Part shown: positions 41,013 through 44,401 of the stretch, one piece after another
Position numbering within the stretch: position 1 is the stretch's first letter
How the letters are laid out: each line of letters begins with the position of its first letter
Assembly: GCA_003963365.1 (NCBI GenBank)
Contig: RXJG01000002.1
Coordinates: 734,824 to 779,224 of the forward strand
Direction of reading: 5' to 3'
DNA: 44,401 bases
From: Sphingobacteriales bacterium
GTDB lineage: Bacteria > Bacteroidota > Bacteroidia > Chitinophagales > Chitinophagaceae
Notes under the pieces: model-generated
Told to the model about the DNA's origin: nothing
The model's database searches: none
The model's input: only the letters and a program-made list of their open reading frames with translations
Position numbers and translations under genes: made by a program

Positions 41013-42341
41013 TTAGATAAACCGGTTGATAATATTTTCCAGGTACTCCTGTCTTCCGCTGCTAACTGCCGGTTCACCATTGGCCACTGCATACGCCCTT
41101 AAATCTTCCAATGATAATTTGCCTTCTTCATATTCTTTTCCTTTTCCACTGTCAAATGAAGCATACCTGTCCGCCCTGATCTTTTTGTATTCTGATTTAG
41201 TCAAAATATTATCAGCAATGATCAATGCACGGGCAAAAGAATCAATACCACCAATATGTGCATGAAACAGGTCAGCCGCATCTGTTGAGTTTCTTCTCCG
41301 CTTAGCATCAAAGTTGATACCGCCGCCTTTAAAGCCGCCACCTTCAACAATGATGAGCATGGCTTCTACCAGTTCATTAATATTATTAGGGAACTGATCG
41401 GTATCCCATCCATTCTGGTAATCGCCACGGTTAGCATCCATACTGCCTAAGAATCCACCATCAACAGCTACCTGTAATTCATGCTGGAAAGTATGACCGG
41501 CCAGCGTAGCATGATTCACTTCAATATTCAGTTTAAAATCATTGGCCAATCCATAGTTACGCAGGAAACCGATTACTGTTTCACTGTCATAATCATATTG
41601 ATGTTTGGTAGGCTCACATGGTTTGGGTTCAATAAAGAAAGTTCCTTTAAAACCATTCTTTCTTGCATAATCTTTTGCGGTATGTAAGAAACGGGCTAAA
41701 TGATCTTTCTCTCTTTTCATATTGGTATTGAGCAAAGTCATATAACCTTCTCTTCCTCCCCAGAAAACGTAGTTCTCCCCTTTTAAGGCAATAGTAGCAT
41801 CCAATGCTGCCTTTACCTGTGCAGCAGCATGAGTGAGCACATGAAAATCAGGATTGGTAGATGCGCCGTTCATATACCGGCGGTTGCTGAATACATTGGC
41901 CGTACCCCAGAGCAATTTAACCCCACTGGCGTTTTGTTTTTGCTGTAAATAATCAGTAAGTGTTTGCAAACGTTTATCGTTCTCATTTACATCCGTGCCA
42001 TACTCCACCACATCCACATCGTGAAAGCAATAGTAGGGTAGTCCTAATTTGGTGATGAATTCAAAAGCTGCATCTGCTTTATCTTTTGCACGGCCAATTA
42101 CATCAGCTTTTTCATTCCAGGGAAACAGGAGTGTAGGCTCACCAAAAGGATCACTACCATTTCCACAGAAGCTGTGCCAGTAACACACCGCCATGCGTAA
42201 CCAGTCCTTCATGGATTTACCTGCCACTACTTTGTTTTCGTCGTACCAGCGGTACGCAAAAGGATTATCACTTGCTAATCCTTCGTAACTGATCTTACCA
42301 ATGCCTTTAAAGAATTCTTTGTCGCCTGTAATAACTGACAT
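41013..42341 (-). CDS. xylA: Xylose isomerase
   Basis: XylA converts D-xylose to D-xylulose in the cytoplasm. The 442-residue protein has the family's active-site stretches: [13 protein letters not shown] (catalytic His and Asp), [35 protein letters not shown] (metal-binding Glu, catalytic Lys), [16 protein letters not shown] and [16 protein letters not shown]. It belongs to the longer clade-II isomerases seen in Bacteroidota. The ATG at 42341 ([20 protein letters not shown]) is the usual start; the ATG at 42395 would run into xylB. xylB is 17 bp upstream on the same strand, forming one operon. Confidence 0.98.
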   Translation of the reverse strand: MSVITGDKEFFKGIGKISYEGLASDNPFAYRWYDENKVVAGKSMKDWLRMAVCYWHSFCGNGSDPFGEPTLLFPWNEKADVIGRAKDKADAAFEFITKLGLPYYCFHDVDVVEYGTDVNENDKRLQTLTDYLQQKQNASGVKLLWGTANVFSNRRYMNGASTNPDFHVLTHAAAQVKAALDATIALKGENYVFWGGREGYMTLLNTNMKREKDHLARFLHTAKDYARKNGFKGTFFIEPKPCEPTKHQYDYDSETVIGFLRNYGLANDFKLNIEVNHATLAGHTFQHELQVAVDGGFLGSMDANRGDYQNGWDTDQFPNNINELVEAMLIIVEGGGFKGGGINFDAKRRRNSTDAADLFHAHIGGIDSFARALIIADNILTKSEYKKIRADRYASFDSGKGKEYEEGKLSLEDLRAYAVANGEPAVSSGRQEYLENIINRFI

Positions 42342-42358
42342 AACAGATGATTTAAAAA

Positions 42359-43840
42359 TTATGAATGAAGTTGTTTGTTTAATAATTGTTTCCATTGCTG
42401 GTACCCTTCATCATACAATGCTGTATTGGTTGGATGAACTGTTTCAATGGGTTTGAAATTTTGAAAAGCCTGTTTTGGATCACTATATACTTTAGCTCCT
42501 ATACCTGCACCGATGGCTGCACCCACACTCCCGTCACCGTTATATAATTCCACACTTACACCGGTAGCATTGACAAAAGCATCTGTAAATACCTTACTTA
42601 AAAACATATTGGCTTTACCGGCCCGGATAACAGAAGGTTGTAATTGATTGCTGCGCATAATATCTAACCCGTAACGGAAAGCAAAAGCAATACCTTCCTG
42701 TGCGGCACGGAAAAGATGTGCGTTGCTGTGTTTGTTTAAATCTATTTGCTGTATATGGGCAGCAATGGTTTTATTATTCAGCATCCGCTCGGCGCCATTG
42801 CCAAAGGGCAGCACCATCAATCCATCACTGCCGGGATTGATTGGAGAAGCCACATCATTTATTTGTTGATAGGAGAGAGCAGCACCTGCCAGGTTCTTTA
42901 CCCAACGGTTAAGGATACCTGTACCATTAATGCAAAGCAATACCCCAATACGATTTTGTGAGGCAGTATGATTTACATGCGCAAAACTATTTACTCTCGA
43001 CTGCGGATCATAACTCAACCGGTCACTCACGCCATAAATAACACCCGAAGTTCCTGCCGTAGCCGCTACTTCACCGGGTTGCAGTACATTTAAGGATAAA
43101 GCATTATTAGGCTGATCACCTGCTTTATAGGCCACAGGAATATTTTCTGTAAGTGATAAAGCAGCCGCTACTTCTTTTGTTACATTACCCTGTACGGCAA
43201 ATACATCATTGATGGTTGGGATGAAGGATGCATCCAATCCATAATAATTCATCACATCGGCTGATAACTGGTTCTTCTTAAAATCCCAGAAGATACCTTC
43301 GGATAAAGCACTGATGCTGGTACTGGTCTTACCCGTTAATTTCATCGCAATAAAATCTCCCGGTAATAATACTTTATCAATTTGATTATAAATGGAAGGC
43401 TCGTTATCCTTTACCCATTTTAATTTGGATGCCGTAAAGTTGCCGGGTGAATTGAGTAAATGCGATAAACATCTTTCCTCACCAATTGCATGAAAAGCTT
43501 TATCACCAATTTCGACAGCACGACTATCGCACCAGATAATACTGTTGCGTAATACCTGTTGCTGTTTATTTACCAATACTAAGCCATGCATTTGATAAGC
43601 AATGCCTATAGCTTTTATGTCTTTGGGATTATATAGTTTGGTAGCATTAGCTTTTACAATAGCCTGCTGTACATGCTGCCACCAGTCATCGGGTGATTGC
43701 TCGGCCCAGTCTTTATGAAGGGAGATGATGCCTGTTTCTGTTTCCGGGTATTGGGTGCTTACGATGCATTTACCATTGGCAGCATCCAGCACTGATACTT
43801 TAATAGAGGAGGTACCCACATCTATACCGAGTAATAACAT
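42359..43840 (-). CDS. xylB: Xylulokinase
   Basis: XylB phosphorylates D-xylulose to xylulose 5-phosphate for the pentose phosphate pathway. The 493-residue protein of the FGGY family starts [20 protein letters not shown] (phosphate 1 loop). It has [20 protein letters not shown] and [10 protein letters not shown] (sugar-binding). [20 protein letters not shown] holds the catalytic Asp, with [13 protein letters not shown] and [15 protein letters not shown] after it. It is the first gene of the xylB-xylA operon. No regulator or xylose transporter is in the window. A TATTTTTG element and a long heptad array lie upstream. Confidence 0.97.
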   Translation of the reverse strand: MLLLGIDVGTSSIKVSVLDAANGKCIVSTQYPETETGIISLHKDWAEQSPDDWWQHVQQAIVKANATKLYNPKDIKAIGIAYQMHGLVLVNKQQQVLRNSIIWCDSRAVEIGDKAFHAIGEERCLSHLLNSPGNFTASKLKWVKDNEPSIYNQIDKVLLPGDFIAMKLTGKTSTSISALSEGIFWDFKKNQLSADVMNYYGLDASFIPTINDVFAVQGNVTKEVAAALSLTENIPVAYKAGDQPNNALSLNVLQPGEVAATAGTSGVIYGVSDRLSYDPQSRVNSFAHVNHTASQNRIGVLLCINGTGILNRWVKNLAGAALSYQQINDVASPINPGSDGLMVLPFGNGAERMLNNKTIAAHIQQIDLNKHSNAHLFRAAQEGIAFAFRYGLDIMRSNQLQPSVIRAGKANMFLSKVFTDAFVNATGVSVELYNGDGSVGAAIGAGIGAKVYSDPKQAFQNFKPIETVHPTNTALYDEGYQQWKQLLNKQLHS

Positions 43841-43861
43841 ATAGCAACAGCTTTATGTAAT

Positions 43862-43869
43862 CAAAAATA
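43862..43869 (-). promoter_or_regulatory. -7 promoter element for xylB-xylA
   Basis: The reverse strand reads TATTTTTG, a full TAnnTTTG match, 21 bp before the xylB ATG. Confidence 0.55.
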
Positions 43870-43908
43870 AGGGTATTTTGTTTTGATGAGGAAGAAAGAC
43901 ATTATTTT

Positions 43909-44055
43909 GAATGGTCAATGATGTGTTATGTTGAGTGTTGAATGTTAAATGTTGAATGATAAATCCTAAATGGTCAATGGTCAATGGTCAATTGTCGGTC
44001 GTCAATCGTCAATCGTCAATCGTGAGGGATGGATGGGCAATTGTCATCTGGCAAT
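43909..44055. repeat. Array of 21 heptad units
   Basis: Strict 7-bp phase for 147 bp. Units from 43930 include GTTGAGT GTTGAAT GTTAAAT GTTGAAT GATAAAT CCTAAAT, then GGTCAAT three times, TGTCGGT, CGTCAAT three times, and degenerate units to TGGCAAT (44049-44055). The unit identity drifts along the array while the AAT end is mostly kept. Confidence 0.85.
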
Positions 44056-44163
44056 GTTGTTTCATAGGGCAGTTATTGGCTATAAATAATCAACGGTAAA
44101 CCTTTAACCTTTCTACTTCTGCACTTCCTTTGCCAGCTACCTGCTTCGCCTTTTATTCGCCCC

Positions 44164-44217
44164 TTCTTCGGGTCTTGTTTGAGAAATACCGAAGCAGACC
44201 GAAAGAGACCCGAAGAA
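44164..44217. repeat. Inverted repeat with 10-bp tandem units
   Basis: TTCTTCGGGTCT (44164-44175) pairs exactly with AGACCCGAAGAA (44206-44217). The right side is also three tandem 10-mers: ACCGAAGCAG ACCGAAAGAG ACCCGAAGAA (44188-44217). Confidence 0.7.
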
Positions 44218-44269
44218 AGTGGTACGGTGTTAAACCCCATCAAGGCGTCATCCCACAGCACCATCGAAG

Positions 44270-44383
44270 CGTCATTCCGACGCGGGAGGAATCCGCTGAA
44301 GACATGCACCGCTGCTCATTATTGTTCTGCAGTACCAATGCCAGGCAGATGTCTCACTTCGCTACGCTGCGTTCGACATGACG
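44270..44383. repeat. Candidate short dispersed (MITE/REP-like) element
   Basis: About 114 bp bounded by CGTCATTCCGACG on the left and CGTTCGACATGACG on the right, an imperfect terminal inverted repeat. Inside, GGAGGAATC and TCTCACTTCGCTACGCTGCG resemble, from memory, a repeat dispersed in many environmental Bacteroidota genomes. Another CGTCAT lies at 44246-44251. No transposase is present. Confidence 0.45.
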
Positions 44384-44401
44384 GGTAATTCATTAAGGCG
44401 T

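Larger units (their letters stand above)
43841..44401. other. Gene-free, repeat-rich intergenic region
   Basis: The 561 bp after the xylB start hold no ORF I would support. Besides the xylB promoter they contain the 21-unit heptad array (43909-44055), a 12-bp-stem inverted repeat with 10-bp tandem units (44164-44217) and a candidate mobile-type repeat (44270-44383). The short ORFs that overlap here read as repeat translation. The segment AAGGCGT at the very end repeats 44242-44248, so the repeat block probably continues past the window. Confidence 0.7.

Noticed and set aside
43909-44055. CRISPR array
   Set aside because: Units are 7 bp and contiguous, with no spacers and no cas genes.
44073-44388. 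Short ORFs on both strands at the window end
   Set aside because: They translate repeat DNA and resemble no protein family.

Overview
The window looks like a piece of chromosome from a Bacteroidota bacterium, most likely the Chitinophagaceae. The DNA is AT-rich. Short-leader promoters carry a TAnnTTTG-type -7 element, as recognised by the Bacteroidota housekeeping sigma factor. Shine-Dalgarno sequences are largely absent. Families typical of the phylum recur: DUF3822, DUF4403, an SpmA-SpmB fusion, the short fold-III arginine decarboxylase, a ThuA/glucose-sorbosone dehydrogenase fusion and an OmpA lipoprotein pair. LpxK and an RND pump show an outer membrane. The genus assignment is inference; no rRNA or tRNA gene was seen.

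Layout. 1-2.4 kb: an RND efflux pair (transporter cut by the window edge) behind purK. 2.6-5 kb: 4-hydroxyphenylpyruvate dioxygenase and an L,D-transpeptidase-like protein. 5-7.8 kb: ychF and an SpmA/SpmB-type membrane protein. 7.9-9.8 kb: an OmpA-domain protein with a lipoprotein. 10-10.8 kb: rpmI-rplT behind a strongly structured leader. 10.9-15 kb: arginine decarboxylase, a secreted unknown and a MATE exporter. 15.2-22.5 kb: a long forward run, DUF3822-rsmD-5-formyl-THF cyclo-ligase-lpxK (overlapping genes), then rnr, a polyprenyl synthetase and a GH130-like lipoprotein. 22.6-26.8 kb: a FUSC protein and a 1136-residue ThuA/dehydrogenase/PKD/cytochrome c protein. 26.9-29.8 kb: small exported unknowns and one gene interrupted by an in-frame TGA. 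29.9-31.8 kb: dnaK. 32-40.2 kb: DUF4403, GtrA, a small outer-membrane protein, a glycerophosphodiesterase, a methyltransferase, an LTA-synthase-like sulfatase, a GNAT enzyme and a class-V aminotransferase. 40.4-43.8 kb: a CBM48-type protein and the xylB-xylA pair. 43.8-44.4 kb: gene-free, repeat-rich DNA.

The genes are mostly housekeeping and cell-envelope functions in small units. The clearest co-working sets are xylB-xylA (xylose to xylulose 5-phosphate), rpmI-rplT, the RND pair and the 15-18 kb overlapping run.

The most unusual signal lies between the genes. At least ten intergenic stretches are built of degenerate 7-bp units in strict phase, often as two inverted arms. Their sequences differ from locus to locus but the period is the same. 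The largest has 21 consecutive heptads (43909-44055), and one locus uses 8-bp units instead. I know of no name for this in Bacteroidota; the nearest precedent I know is the heptanucleotide STRR sequences of cyanobacteria.
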